From assembly GCA_029781135.1 (NCBI GenBank), contig JAKOXH010000001.1:46325-110324 (forward strand): 64,000 nucleotides of DNA, in the 5' to 3' direction. Of the stretch, positions 34,198 through 42,885 are shown piece after piece. A program made the translations under genes and the position numbers. Numbering within the stretch: the first letter of the stretch is position 1; every line of letters starts with the position of its first letter. The notes beneath the pieces were generated by a model. That model did not search any database. It saw nothing but the letters and a program-made list of their open reading frames with translations, and was not told where the DNA came from. The stretch comes from Planctomycetota bacterium (GTDB taxonomy: Bacteria > Planctomycetota > Planctomycetia > Pirellulales > Lacipirellulaceae).

Positions 34198-37100
34198 TTA
34201 GGCCCGCCGTTCACGACGGGTAACCGAATTCCATAATTGCTGCATCGGCTCGTCGCGCTGTTCACCTGCTCGCAGGCCGAGGTTGCCGTAGCGGTGGTAG
34301 ATGCGGGAGACGCTTTGTTCGCGGAGGTACCAGAGGAGTTCGATGCGGCCGTGAGGTGAGACGGGCGTGTCGGCGATGTATTGGAGGGCTTCGGCGGCGG
34401 CGCGGCGGATAGTGGCCGGCACCCGGTCGGCGGCAGCATAGCGGACACGGGCGACGTGGCCCGTGCGGATGGCGTTGGCAAGTGTTTCATCATCTTCTTC
34501 GACGAACTCAATAGCGCCCGCCCAGGAATCGGTAAGTTCGTCGAGTAGTTTGACGGCATCGGCAGCCGTAGGTGCCGCGAGCCGAGCGGCACTTGGTATC
34601 GTGTCGGCCGGTGCAACCGGTCCGCCTTGACTCGGCGGACCTACTTGGGGCGACGTGCTGATCGTCGCGCGGCAGCCGGCGGCGCGGGCGGCGGCGGCGC
34701 GGGCGAGGATGTCGAACGGCGTGTCGTCGGCGTGGATGCGAATGCGGAGCGGTTCGACCGGCAGGTAGCGGCGGATGTTGTCTTCGCCGAGCAAGCGGAA
34801 GTGATCGTGCTCGGCAAGGAACTCGGTTTCCGCCCAGTAGGCGTAGCTGTCGATTGCTTGCAGCAGTTGCGGCGGGACGCCGTCTGTACGCTCAAGTTCC
34901 CGCAGCAAATCCAACACGTCGGTAATTGGAGAGTGGTTTGCCAGGCTACCACTCTTCTCCTTGTCTCCCCCTCTCCTTGTCTCCCCCTCTTCGCCGTCGA
35001 ACCGCATCAGCGGCACGACGTAATTTCGTCCGCCGGCTTTAATGCCGGGGCCGACGCTGCTTTTGCCCATGCCGCCGAACGGTTGGCGGAGGACGATCGC
35101 GCCGGTGGTGGGGCGGTTGATGTAGAGATTGCCCGCACGGATGCGGCTGATCCAGCGCTCTTGCTCGCGATCGTCGAGGCTTTCGAGGCCAGAGGTGAGA
35201 CCATAGCCGGTGGCGTTCACGATGTGGATCGCTTCGTCGAGGTCGCGGGCTTCCATCACGCCGAGGACCGGGCCAAAGAGCTCGGTGCCGTGGGTGAAGC
35301 TGCCGGCGCGGACACCCCATTTCAAGCCAGGGCTCACGAGGTGCGGGTTGCCCTCGACGTGCAGCCGCGGCAGGACCGCCCATTCTTCGCCAGCATCTAG
35401 TTCTTTGAGGCCCGTTTCCAGGACGCCGCTGGGCGGGCGAATGAGCGGGCCGATCTTGGTGTGAAGTTCCCAGGCGGAGCCGACGTGGATGCTTTCGACG
35501 GCGTCGCACAAGGCGGTGCGAAACCCGGCGTCGTGGTAGACTTCGCTTTCGAGAATGAGCAGCGACGTGGCAGAACATTTTTGGCCACTATGGCTGAACG
35601 CGCTATGGAGAACGTTCTTGATGGCCTGGTCGCGGTCGGCGAGAGCTGTAACGACGGTGGCGTTCTTACCGCCGGTCTCGGCGAGCAGATTCATCATCGG
35701 CTTGGCGCGGAGCATTTCGGCCGCAGTGGCGGTGCCGCCGGTGAGGATGACGGCATCGACGCCTTCGTGGGCAACCAACCGGGCACCCACCGTGCCGCCA
35801 CTGCAGGGGGCGAATTGCAGAGCGGTTTTCGGCACGCCGGCACGCCAAAAACATTCGCACAGCAGATAGGCGATAAGCACCGTGTCGGAAGCTGGTTTGA
35901 GGATGACCGTGTTGCCGGCGGCGAGGGCGGCGGCGACACCGCCGCAAGGAATGGCAAGCGGGAAGTTCCAAGGGGAGACGACGACCACGGTGCCAAGGGC
36001 GCGCGGCTGGAATCGTTCGTAGGACGGACAATCGTGTCCATCCATCGCCTCTTCGCTCGGCTGGTTGGGAGAACGGACAGAAATGTCCGTCCTACGAAAG
36101 AAGGCATCGTGGAAATAGTCCGCACTGTCGGCGTAGAACCGGCAGAAGTCGATGGCTTCGGAGACTTCGGGATCGCTTTCGGCGAGCGTCTTGCCGCCCT
36201 CGGCCAGCATCGCACCCATGAGCTCGCCGCGGGCGGCTGCGAGTTCATCGGCAACGCGATGCAGGATTGCGACTCGTTCGCCTGGTGGAAGGCGTCGCCA
36301 GCCGTCGCGATCTTCATTCGCGGTTTTCACGGCGTGATCGATGTCGGCGTCGGTGGCTTGCCGATAGCGGGCGACCACGGTATTCGGCCGCGACGGATCA
36401 ATGGAGTCGCGCAGTATTCGATTCTCGTGGATTTCGTCGCCCGCAATGACAAGCGGCACCTCAGCCACGCTGGTACTGTGCCGATCTTTCCAGTTCGCAA
36501 TAATCGAACTCGCCCACATGCTGTTCGCGGGCAATGACCAGTCTGTATCCGGTTCGTTAAGAAATTCATTAAATAGCGAGCCGGGGCGTCCCCGCCCCCG
36601 GCCGAGCCGGTCATTGTTCTCGGGGGCGGGGACGCCCCGGCTCGCTGGCTCTTGACTCTTGACTCTTGGCTCTCGACTCCGGTCCTGCGTCCGTCGCGGC
36701 GCGCTGCTGACGGTCTCACTCGCCTTGAACGCTTCGACGAACTGCCGTTCGAGCGTATACCACTCCGGTTTATCCACCTCGATGTTGAAGGCGTGGCGGA
36801 GGAAGTTATCGGGACCGGTGTTTTCGTCGAGGCGGCGAACGAGGTAGCCGATGGCGTTGGTGAAATCTTCCTGCCGGCAGGCCGGCGCGTAGAGCAGCAT
36901 GTTGCCGGTGAGTTCGAAGAGGGCCCGGCGCTGGTGGTTGGCCATGCCTTCGAGCATTTCAAACTGCACGCGGTCGAAGGCGTGCGCGTTGGCGGCGAGG
37001 ACGATGCCATAGGCGAGTGTGAATAAGTTGTGCGACGCGATGCCCAGCCGAACGGCCGCGAGATTCTCCGGCCGCATGCCCTCGCTCAGCATGCGGAGGT

Positions 37101-38169
37101 AGTTGGCGTCGGTTTCGAGCTTGGTCTTGTACGGCGCTTGCGGCCAGCCGCGAAGGCTGGCCTCGACGCGCTCTGCCTCCATGTTGGCGCCCTTCACCAG
37201 GCGAATCGTCACCGGCGAGCCGCCAGCCGTCAGGCGGCGGAGCGCCCAAGCGTTGATTCGCTGTTGGGTTGCGAACGAATCAGGGATGTACGCCTGTAAA
37301 GCGATGCCGGCGCGGGCCTGTTCGAGGCCGGGGCGATCGAGCGTACGCATGAAGACCTCGGCCGTGAGTTCCTTGTCGCGATATTCCTCCATGTCAAGGT
37401 AAACAAATTTGGGGACGGTCGTGCCATCGCGGCGGGTGAATTTAGCTTTGGCGGCGGCGCGGAAGAGTAGTTCCAAGCGGTCGCACAACACGTCGATCGT
37501 GTGCTCGCGAGCGAGCGCCGAGATTTGCGAATAGATCGTCGAGATCTTTACCGAGATGACTTCGATCTCAGGTTGCTGGAGTGCGGTGAGGTAGTTTTGC
37601 AGGCGGCGGCGGGCGTCCTCTTCGCCGAGGAGCGCTTCACCCAGGTAGTTGACGTTCATCCGCAAGCCCTCTTCGCGACGGGCCTGCAGATGTTCGGCGA
37701 GCAATTCGCGCTCGGCCGGCAGAATGACGTTCGCCGTTTCCTCGCGCATCCGTTCCTTGACGAACGGCATGGCCACGCCCGGCAGGTACGAGCCGAACGA
37801 CTGGAAGCCCATGAGGAGCGTGCGGTCGATCGCGCCGAAAAAGCGCGGGACGCCCTGGACATCGAGAATGTGAATGAGCTGGTCGGCGGCCCGGTGGGGC
37901 CGGCGCGAACGAAAGGCCTGATCGGTGAGCTGCATGAGCGTCGCCTTATCGTGCGGCGACTGGATCATGCGGTCGAGTTCGGCCTGCTGCCGGCGCTCCT
38001 GCGGCGTTTGCAGCGTACGAGCACGGCGGCAAAGTTCGCGGGCAACGTGGATCGCTTGGCGGACGGCAAGTGGAACGGAGGGATCGCCGTCGGTGCGAAC
38101 ACCGTCCAACAGGCTGTGGATTTGGTCCTGTGTTGCGGGTACCGGCGTGTTAGAGGCGTGCGATGACAT
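34198..38169 (-). CDS. putA: Bifunctional proline dehydrogenase / glutamate-semialdehyde dehydrogenase (PutA) with in-frame repeat insertions
   Basis: 1323-residue enzyme oxidising proline to glutamate. The PRODH barrel (about 90-480) shows ISVKISTIYSQI, FVYLDMEEYRD, TIRLVKGANMEAERVEA and ASHNLFTLAYG. The ALDH domain (about 560-1050) shows SPWNFPLAI, ETGGKNATVV and the catalytic Cys in SGQKCSATS. A C-terminal domain follows. At least four segments are encoded by inserted repeats: 486-532 (linker), 692-717 (in the ALDH domain before FQPRALGTVVVVSPWNF), 1059-1074 and 1176-1201. None breaks the frame, and catalytic residues are intact. Convergent with the PPTase gene. Confidence 0.93.
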   Translation of the reverse strand: MSSHASNTPVPATQDQIHSLLDGVRTDGDPSVPLAVRQAIHVARELCRRARTLQTPQERRQQAELDRMIQSPHDKATLMQLTDQAFRSRRPHRAADQLIHILDVQGVPRFFGAIDRTLLMGFQSFGSYLPGVAMPFVKERMREETANVILPAERELLAEHLQARREEGLRMNVNYLGEALLGEEDARRRLQNYLTALQQPEIEVISVKISTIYSQISALAREHTIDVLCDRLELLFRAAAKAKFTRRDGTTVPKFVYLDMEEYRDKELTAEVFMRTLDRPGLEQARAGIALQAYIPDSFATQQRINAWALRRLTAGGSPVTIRLVKGANMEAERVEASLRGWPQAPYKTKLETDANYLRMLSEGMRPENLAAVRLGIASHNLFTLAYGIVLAANAHAFDRVQFEMLEGMANHQRRALFELTGNMLLYAPACRQEDFTNAIGYLVRRLDENTGPDNFLRHAFNIEVDKPEWYTLERQFVEAFKASETVSSAPRRTQDRSREPRVKSQEPASRGVPAPENNDRLGRGRGRPGSLFNEFLNEPDTDWSLPANSMWASSIIANWKDRHSTSVAEVPLVIAGDEIHENRILRDSIDPSRPNTVVARYRQATDADIDHAVKTANEDRDGWRRLPPGERVAILHRVADELAAARGELMGAMLAEGGKTLAESDPEVSEAIDFCRFYADSADYFHDAFFRRTDISVRSPNQPSEEAMDGHDCPSYERFQPRALGTVVVVSPWNFPLAIPCGGVAAALAAGNTVILKPASDTVLIAYLLCECFWRAGVPKTALQFAPCSGGTVGARLVAHEGVDAVILTGGTATAAEMLRAKPMMNLLAETGGKNATVVTALADRDQAIKNVLHSAFSHSGQKCSATSLLILESEVYHDAGFRTALCDAVESIHVGSAWELHTKIGPLIRPPSGVLETGLKELDAGEEWAVLPRLHVEGNPHLVSPGLKWGVRAGSFTHGTELFGPVLGVMEARDLDEAIHIVNATGYGLTSGLESLDDREQERWISRIRAGNLYINRPTTGAIVLRQPFGGMGKSSVGPGIKAGGRNYVVPLMRFDGEEGETRRGGDKEKSGSLANHSPITDVLDLLRELERTDGVPPQLLQAIDSYAYWAETEFLAEHDHFRLLGEDNIRRYLPVEPLRIRIHADDTPFDILARAAAARAAGCRATISTSPQVGPPSQGGPVAPADTIPSAARLAAPTAADAVKLLDELTDSWAGAIEFVEEDDETLANAIRTGHVARVRYAAADRVPATIRRAAAEALQYIADTPVSPHGRIELLWYLREQSVSRIYHRYGNLGLRAGEQRDEPMQQLWNSVTRRERRA
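34568..34644. repeat. GTAGGT REP doublet inside putA (C-terminal domain)
   Basis: Left arm GTAGGTGCCGCGAGCCGAGC.. with hairpin GTGCCGC-7-GCGGCAC; right arm, read on the other strand, GTAGGTCCGCCGAGTCAAGG.. with hairpin GGTCCGCC-7-GGCGGACC. Both arms begin with GTAG read inward and are unlike each other in the stem, so this may be a chimeric REPIN. It is translated in frame as part of PutA residues about 1176-1201. Confidence 0.8.
34955..34990. repeat. TCTCCTTGTCTCC arm inside putA
   Basis: Three iterations of TCTCC(TTGTCT)CC-type sequence, matching one arm of the elements at 17945-18040 and 40842-40938. It encodes a Glu/Arg/Gly/Lys-rich patch (EEGETRRGGDKEKS) after the ALDH domain of PutA, in frame. 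Confidence 0.75.
36019..36095. repeat. GTAGGACGGACA REP doublet inside the ALDH domain of putA
   Basis: The left arm GTAGGACGGACAATCGTGTCC (hairpin GGACA-4-TGTCC) begins at 36019. The right arm is the reverse complement of GTAGGACGGACATTTCTGTCC and ends at 36095. The 77-bp doublet has a 35-base spacer and is translated in frame as about 26 residues between the AIDFCRFYADSADYFHDAFF helix and the FQPRALGTVVVVSPWNF strand of ALDH. Confidence 0.88.
36576..36645. repeat. REPIN-like doublet of the GCGAGCC unit inside putA
   Basis: The 25-bp arms 36576-36600 and 36621-36645 are perfect reverse complements, separated by 20 bases. The 70-bp doublet is the cleanest copy in the window. It is translated in frame in the linker between PRODH and ALDH (SRGVPAPENN...GRGRPGSL). 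Next to it, 36649-36690 holds ACTCTTGACTCTTGG-type tandem repeats, also in frame. Confidence 0.93.
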
Positions 38170-38203
38170 GACAAGTGAATTGTCACGTGAAACGGCGTGG
38201 TGT

Positions 38204-38734
38204 CTACCTTGGTTCGACTTGCATCATTGCATCAAGCTGCTGCGCACTTATGAACAACCGGTACGGTTGCCCTGGTAAAGGAGTGAAGCCGAAGCGTTCG
38301 TAAAATGACCGGGCATTGTCGTCGACGCAGTCGACAACGACGGCCACAAAGGGAAACACTTTGCCGCCCTCCCAACAATCACGCAGGGCTTGGGCCAGCA
38401 GTTTGCTTCCCAGGCCGGCGTGTTGATGCGGTTGGTCGACGCCCAGCCAGGCAAGGATGGCAATAGGAAGCAACCGATGCGGCAGGCGTCGAAGAATTTC
38501 TGGGGGAAGGTCCGCAAAATCGATTTGAGCGGGCGCCAGGGTGTAGTAGCCCGCAATTGCCCCTCCTGCTGTCACCAACACTTTCGTGGATGAGAGATGT
38601 TTCGATTGATGCTGCAAAGCTTTGGTCTTGAGCCAATCGTCGACTGCCGATTGGCCTGAGCGGAATCGCGTTCGCGGATGCCGACGCTGCAGCATCTCGA
38701 TGTGAAACCCTGCCGGAAAGCGGACGGGGTTCAC
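38204..38734 (-). CDS. GNAT-family toxin (TacT-like acetyltransferase)
   Basis: 176-residue N-acetyltransferase. GTG start at 38734 overlaps the antitoxin stop (GTGA). The N-terminus (FRSGQSAVDDWLKTKALQHQSKHLSSTKVLVTAGGAIAGYYTLAP), acetyl-CoA loop (HQHAGLGSKLLAQALRDC) and C-terminus (DDNARSFYERFGFTPLP) follow the TacT-type toxins that acetylate charged tRNAs. The frame is open further upstream to 38809, but the GTG start suits the overlap and family length. Target inferred from the family. Confidence 0.88.
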   Translation of the reverse strand: MNPVRFPAGFHIEMLQRRHPRTRFRSGQSAVDDWLKTKALQHQSKHLSSTKVLVTAGGAIAGYYTLAPAQIDFADLPPEILRRLPHRLLPIAILAWLGVDQPHQHAGLGSKLLAQALRDCWEGGKVFPFVAVVVDCVDDNARSFYERFGFTPLPGQPYRLFISAQQLDAMMQVEPR

Positions 38735-39054
38735 GCTTCGCCTCGCATCAGGGCACCCACCCGCTTTTGAGCCGCGGTGAGCCGAGGAGGTTCGCTGAGC
38801 GCGGTCCACAAGGCGAGCTGTTCATCCGGGGTCAGGCGAATCACGCTCTCGCGTGCGGCCGACACTTCGCGCTGAGCCTGCGGAACCATTACGGTGCGGA
38901 CGTAATCGCTGACGCTAATGTGCCGCAACTCCGCGGCCTGCTCAAGTGAGCGCTTGCTATCGGCATCCAGACGAACCATGAGCGGACTTGTTTTCGGGCC
39001 GCTCGATCGACCGTTGGACGAAGCGGATTTGCGAGAAGTTGCTTTCTTTCCCAT
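38731..39054 (-). CDS. DUF1778 (TacA-like) antitoxin
   Basis: 107-residue ribbon-helix-helix protein (SPLMVRLDADSKRSLEQAAELRHISVSDYVRTVMVPQAQREV) with a C-terminal toxin-binding part (LTPDEQLALWTALSEPPRLTAAQKRVGALMRGEA). The start at 39054 (MGKKATSRKSAS) is only 7 bases from the -10 box, so the message may be leaderless. Stop overlaps the toxin GTG. Expected to autoregulate via the operator at 39065-39081. Confidence 0.88.
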   Translation of the reverse strand: MGKKATSRKSASSNGRSSGPKTSPLMVRLDADSKRSLEQAAELRHISVSDYVRTVMVPQAQREVSAARESVIRLTPDEQLALWTALSEPPRLTAAQKRVGALMRGEA

Positions 39055-39060
39055 AATCCA

Positions 39061-39088
39061 ATTGTATTGCAAATTGCAGTACAGTCAA
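39061..39088 (-). promoter_or_regulatory. Promoter and operator of the DUF1778/GNAT pair
   Basis: On the minus strand, TTGACT (39088-39083), a 16-base spacer and TACAAT (39066-39061). The near-palindrome TATTGCAA-A-TTGCAGTA (39065-39081) fills the spacer and reaches the -10, as expected for autorepression. Start codon ATG ends at 39054, so transcription should begin at or beside it. Confidence 0.75.
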
Positions 39089-39122
39089 GTTTGCAGCTCG
39101 TTGAAAGTATCGGCAGGGCAAT

Positions 39123-39653
39123 TTAATGGTGTTTTTTCGCTACCACCCGCTCGGCGAGGTACCGCAAAATATCGCGGATGGAGATCACGCCGGCGAGTTT
39201 GCCGTGGAAGAGGATGGGGATGTGGCGGTAGCCGCCGAGGTTCATTTTGTGGAGGGCGAAGGCGATTTTGTCGTTCGTTTCGAGCGTCACCGGGCTCGTG
39301 GTCATGAACTGCGAGATCGGCCGGGTGAGGAATTTAGGGGCGTCGGTGTTGAGTTTCATCAGCGCGTCGCGCTCGCTGAAGATGCCGACGAGCTTGTCGC
39401 CATCGACGACCATGACGCAACCGATGCGCTCGTCGACCATCCTTTTGAGCACGTCGCCAACCGGCGTGGTGGGAGCGACTTTCGAGGGCGATTTTGGCCA
39501 GAGGCGTTCGATGCGATCGCGCAGGAGGTCCGCCTCGACGCTGGTGGCCGGGATGCGGCGGCTGAGTTCCATCAGCGATTTGCCGCAGGCCTGGCACTCG
39601 TCGGTGCCTTCAATGTTCTCGGCTTCGCAGTAGGGGCAAAGGATCGCGCTCAT
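39123..39653 (-). CDS. Zinc-ribbon plus CBS-pair protein
   Basis: 176 residues: an N-terminal zinc ribbon (CPYCEAENIEGTDECQACG) then two CBS motifs (PVGDVLKRMVDERIGCVMVVDGDKLVGIFSERDAL and KIAFALHKMNLGGYRHIPILFHGKLAGVISIRDIL). CBS pairs usually bind adenine nucleotides and act as energy sensors. It is the last gene of the korA-korB-CBS run, and a second CBS gene (43076) stands upstream of korA, suggesting a link to 2-oxoacid oxidation. Confidence 0.87.
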   Translation of the reverse strand: MSAILCPYCEAENIEGTDECQACGKSLMELSRRIPATSVEADLLRDRIERLWPKSPSKVAPTTPVGDVLKRMVDERIGCVMVVDGDKLVGIFSERDALMKLNTDAPKFLTRPISQFMTTSPVTLETNDKIAFALHKMNLGGYRHIPILFHGKLAGVISIRDILRYLAERVVAKKHH

Positions 39654-39660
39654 GGCAGGG

Positions 39661-39776
39661 TTGATGGTTGAGTGTTGAGGGTTGAGTGTGAAGTGCGGAA
39701 AATCGGCACGCCTAAAATTTCATTGGTCCATCAGTTCGTCCCTCAACTCTCAACTCTCAACCCTCAACCACTTCAC
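39661..39776. repeat. GGTTGAGTGTTGAG...CTCAACTCTCAACC inverted-repeat element
   Basis: Iterated TTGAG motifs (39661-39695) face iterated CTCAA motifs (39741-39776) ending in CACTTCAC, the complement of GTGAAGTG at the other arm. It lies between korB and the CBS/zinc-ribbon gene and reaches the korB stop codon. Confidence 0.75.
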
Positions 39777-40792
39777 GCCACATCCCAGGTATCGCCGGAG
39801 GCGAACAGTTTATCGATATCGCCGACGCCGCGTTCGTTGGTGGCTTGCGTGACCTGGTCGTTGATCATGGCGTCGTACTGCGGGGCTTCGACCGCGCGGA
39901 ACACGCCGATCGGTTCGGGGAAGCCGTCCTCGTGCCGCATGCGGCTGAGCAGGTAGGCGAGGCTTGGCTCAGGTGCTTTTTCATCGTGGAACAGAAGGTC
40001 GTCTTCCGACACACCTTTGCCAAGCTCGACCACTTCCGGGTCCATGCCGTTGAGGCGGATGCCTTTGTCGCGGTTCTTGCCGAAGATGAGCGGTTTGCCG
40101 TGAACCAATTCGAGCGTGGTATCGGCCTTCGACTCGCGCTCCTTGGCATACGCCCAGGCGCCGTCGTTGAACACGTGGCAATTTTGATAGACCTCGACAA
40201 ACGACGTGCCGGGGTGCTTGGCCGCACGGGTGAGAACCTCGCCGAGGTGCTTGATTTCCGTATCGATGCTGCGGGCGACGAACGTGCACTCGCAACCGAT
40301 GGCGACCGAAAGCGGATGGAGCGGGTTATCGATCGCACCCATCGGCGTGCTCTTGGTCTTCTTGCCGAGCGGCGAGGTGGGCGAATACTGGCCCTTGGTG
40401 AGGCCGTAAATGCGGTTGTTGAACAGCACGATGTTGAGATCGAGATTGCGGCGAATGGCGTGCATGAGATGGTTGCCGCCGATCGAAAGGCCGTCGCCAT
40501 CACCCGTGATGACCCACACGTGCAGGTCGGGGCGCACGCACTTGAGTCCGGTGGCCACGGCCGGGGCGCGGCCGTGGATCGAGTGCATGCCGTAAGTGTT
40601 CATGTAGTACGGGAACCGGCTGGAGCAGCCGATGCCCGAGATGAACACGATCTTTTCACGCGGGATGCCAAGATTGGGCATCACCTTTTTCATTTGAGCC
40701 AGAATGGCGTAATCGCCGCAACCGGGGCACCAGCGGACGTCTTGGTCGCTGGCGAAATCGGCGGGCTTGAGGACGGGGAGTTCGACGGTCAT
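39773..40792 (-). CDS. korB: 2-oxoacid:ferredoxin oxidoreductase subunit beta
   Basis: 339-residue ThDP subunit. The start at 40792 (MTVELPVLKPADF) is preferred since upstream codons lie in a repeat. It has WCPGCGDYAIL (cluster-ligand Cys pair), GIGCSSRFPYYMNTYGMHSIHGRAPAVATG, the ThDP motif GDGDGLSIGGNHLMHAIRRN...NNRIYGLTKGQYSPTS. With KorA it should oxidise 2-oxoglutarate (or a similar 2-oxoacid) to the acyl-CoA, reducing ferredoxin. No separate ferredoxin subunit gene is nearby. Confidence 0.94.
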   Translation of the reverse strand: MTVELPVLKPADFASDQDVRWCPGCGDYAILAQMKKVMPNLGIPREKIVFISGIGCSSRFPYYMNTYGMHSIHGRAPAVATGLKCVRPDLHVWVITGDGDGLSIGGNHLMHAIRRNLDLNIVLFNNRIYGLTKGQYSPTSPLGKKTKSTPMGAIDNPLHPLSVAIGCECTFVARSIDTEIKHLGEVLTRAAKHPGTSFVEVYQNCHVFNDGAWAYAKERESKADTTLELVHGKPLIFGKNRDKGIRLNGMDPEVVELGKGVSEDDLLFHDEKAPEPSLAYLLSRMRHEDGFPEPIGVFRAVEAPQYDAMINDQVTQATNERGVGDIDKLFASGDTWDVA

Positions 40793-40841
40793 GGTGAATG
40801 GACGCCTATGTAGTGTTGAAATCTTGTTCGATATGTCGGGA

Positions 40842-40938
40842 AGACAAGGAGACATGGAGAGGGGGAGACAAGGAGACTCGATTTGATACGTTCTCCAACT
40901 GGATCACCCCTTCTCCTTGTCTCCTTGTCTCCTTGTCT
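40842..40938. repeat. GACAAGGAGA...TCTCCTTGTC inverted-repeat element, copy 2
   Basis: The left arm AGACAAGGAGACATGGAG with a second GACAAGGAGAC faces a right arm with three TCTCCTTG iterations. It fills most of the 149-bp gap between korA and korB, inside the expected operon. See the copy at 17945-18040. Confidence 0.87.
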
Positions 40939-40941
40939 GAA

Positions 40942-42885
40942 TTAACCGCCGTGGGCCACTTTTTCCAAAACGGCTTTCGCGGGCGCTTTCTTATCAATGG
41001 GCTCGGCCTTGGCTTCCGTGTCCTTCGCATCGCCCTTCAGTAGGGCTTCGATCTTATCGACGACTTCGCCGACGCTGAATGGTTTGCCTTGCACCTTGTT
41101 GAGGCCGACGGCATCGATCAAGTACTTCGCGCGAATGATCGTGCGGAGTTGGCCAAGGTTGAGTTCCGGAATCACGACCTTCTTGAAGCGCTTCAAGATG
41201 TCGCCCAAATCCTTCGGCAACGGGTTGAGCCAACGCAGGTGGCAATGCGTTACGGCTTTGCCTTTGGCTTGCACGTTGTGAACCGCGGTGGCGCAGGCGC
41301 CGTACGTGCCACCCCAACTGAGTACGAGCAGGTCGCCGCTCGGCGGGCCATCCAGCTTTTGTGGTGGAATGTCGTTCACAACCTTCTCGACCTTGGTCGC
41401 CCGCAGGCTGATCATGTGCTGATGGTTGGCCGCGTCGTAGCTGACGTTGCCGGTGATATCCTGCTTTTCGAGCCCGCCAATGCGGTGCTCGAGACCGGCT
41501 GTGCCGGGCAGAGCCCAGGGCCGCGCGAGCCGCTCGTCGCGCTTGTAGGGCAGGAACTTGTCGCCGTTGACCGACGGGCCGGGGTGCATAATTTCAATCT
41601 TCTTGAGTTCCGAGAGCTTCGGAATCCGCCAGGGCTCGGAGCCGTTGGCGATGTAGCCATCGGTGAGCAGCATCACGGGCGTCATATAGCGAACGGCGAT
41701 TCGCCAGGCTTCCTGGGCGGCGTCGAAGCAATCGGCCGGGCTGGAGGCAGCGAGAACCGGCATCGGGCATTCGCCATTGCGGCCGAACACGGCCTGGTAC
41801 AAGTCGGCCTGTTCAGTCTTCGTGGGCAAGCCCGTCGAGGGGCCACCGCGCTGCACGTTGACAATCACCATCGGCAGCTCGGTCATCACGGCGAGGCCCA
41901 TCGCTTCGCCCTTGAGGGCGATGCCGGGACCACTGCTGGCGGTGACGGCCATCGCACCCGCGAACGCCGCGCCAACGGTGGCGGCCATTGCAGCGATTTC
42001 ATCTTCGGCCTGAAAAGTGAGGACGTCGAAATTCTTATGCCGGGCCAGCTCTTCCAAAATGCTGCTGGCCGGTGTAATTGGGTAGGCCCCCAAGAACAAT
42101 CGCTTGCCGCTCAGGCGGGCGGCGGCCATCAAGCCATAGGCGACGGCTGTGTTGCCGACGATGCTCGTGTACTTACCCGGGGCCAACTTGGCCTTCGGCA
42201 CGTGGTACTGCGTGTTGATGGCTTCGACCGTTTCGCCGTAGTGATAGCCGGCTTTCAATGCGGCGGTGTTCGCTTGCGCGATCTCCGGTTTCTTGCCAAA
42301 CTTGTCGTCAATGTAGCGTTGGGTCGGCTCCAGCGGCCGATCGTACAGCCAGAACACAAGCCCCATCGCGAAGAAGTTGCGGCAGCGGTCTTTTTCTTTT
42401 TGGCTGAGTTCCAAGCCATCAACGGCAGCCCGCGTGAGCTTGGTCATCGCCACGGGATACAGCCGATAATTCTTCAACGAATCGTTTTCCAGCGGATTCG
42501 TTTCGTAGCCGGCTTGATCGAGTCCCTTCGATTCGAAGGCATCGCTGTTGACGATGAGAATGCCACCGGCCCGCAAATCGACGAGGTTCGTGGCCAGCGC
42601 GGCCGGGTTCATCGCCACGAGAGCGTCGACCGTGTCGCCGGGGGTGTAAATATCCTTGCTCGAAAAGTGAACTTGGAAGCCGCTCACGCCGGCGAGCGTG
42701 CCTTGCGGGGCGCGAATTTCGGCCGGAAAATCGGGGAATGTCGCGATATCGTTGCCCACCAGGGCCGAGGTATTGGTGAACTGCGTACCAGCCAACTGCA
42801 TGCCATCGCCCGAGTCGCCACAGAATCGGACCGTGGCTTCATCTAGTGTACGAACTTGTTTTTCAACTGCTGCCGAGGTAGCCAT
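40942..42885 (-). CDS. korA: 2-oxoacid:ferredoxin oxidoreductase subunit alpha (fused gamma-alpha)
   Basis: 647 residues. The N-terminal gamma domain ([43 protein letters not shown]) is joined to the alpha domain ([101 protein letters not shown]). The TK-EQADL sequence fits the 2-oxoglutarate/broad KorA type. The C-terminus is an unusual Lys/Ala-rich tail. korB follows on the same strand after a repeat-filled gap. Confidence 0.95.
   Translation of the reverse strand: MATSAAVEKQVRTLDEATVRFCGDSGDGMQLAGTQFTNTSALVGNDIATFPDFPAEIRAPQGTLAGVSGFQVHFSSKDIYTPGDTVDALVAMNPAALATNLVDLRAGGILIVNSDAFESKGLDQAGYETNPLENDSLKNYRLYPVAMTKLTRAAVDGLELSQKEKDRCRNFFAMGLVFWLYDRPLEPTQRYIDDKFGKKPEIAQANTAALKAGYHYGETVEAINTQYHVPKAKLAPGKYTSIVGNTAVAYGLMAAARLSGKRLFLGAYPITPASSILEELARHKNFDVLTFQAEDEIAAMAATVGAAFAGAMAVTASSGPGIALKGEAMGLAVMTELPMVIVNVQRGGPSTGLPTKTEQADLYQAVFGRNGECPMPVLAASSPADCFDAAQEAWRIAVRYMTPVMLLTDGYIANGSEPWRIPKLSELKKIEIMHPGPSVNGDKFLPYKRDERLARPWALPGTAGLEHRIGGLEKQDITGNVSYDAANHQHMISLRATKVEKVVNDIPPQKLDGPPSGDLLVLSWGGTYGACATAVHNVQAKGKAVTHCHLRWLNPLPKDLGDILKRFKKVVIPELNLGQLRTIIRAKYLIDAVGLNKVQGKPFSVGEVVDKIEALLKGDAKDTEAKAEPIDKKAPAKAVLEKVAHGG

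Noticed and set aside
34955..34990. CRISPR-like or simple tandem array in putA
   Set aside because: Only a few short iterations without unique spacers; it matches one arm of a dispersed inverted repeat.
34627..36537. Long plus-strand frames opposite putA
   Set aside because: Antisense shadows; putA motifs are unambiguous.
41089..42846. 585-codon open frame antisense to korA
   Set aside because: Shadow frame caused by high GC in third positions; no recognisable domain.
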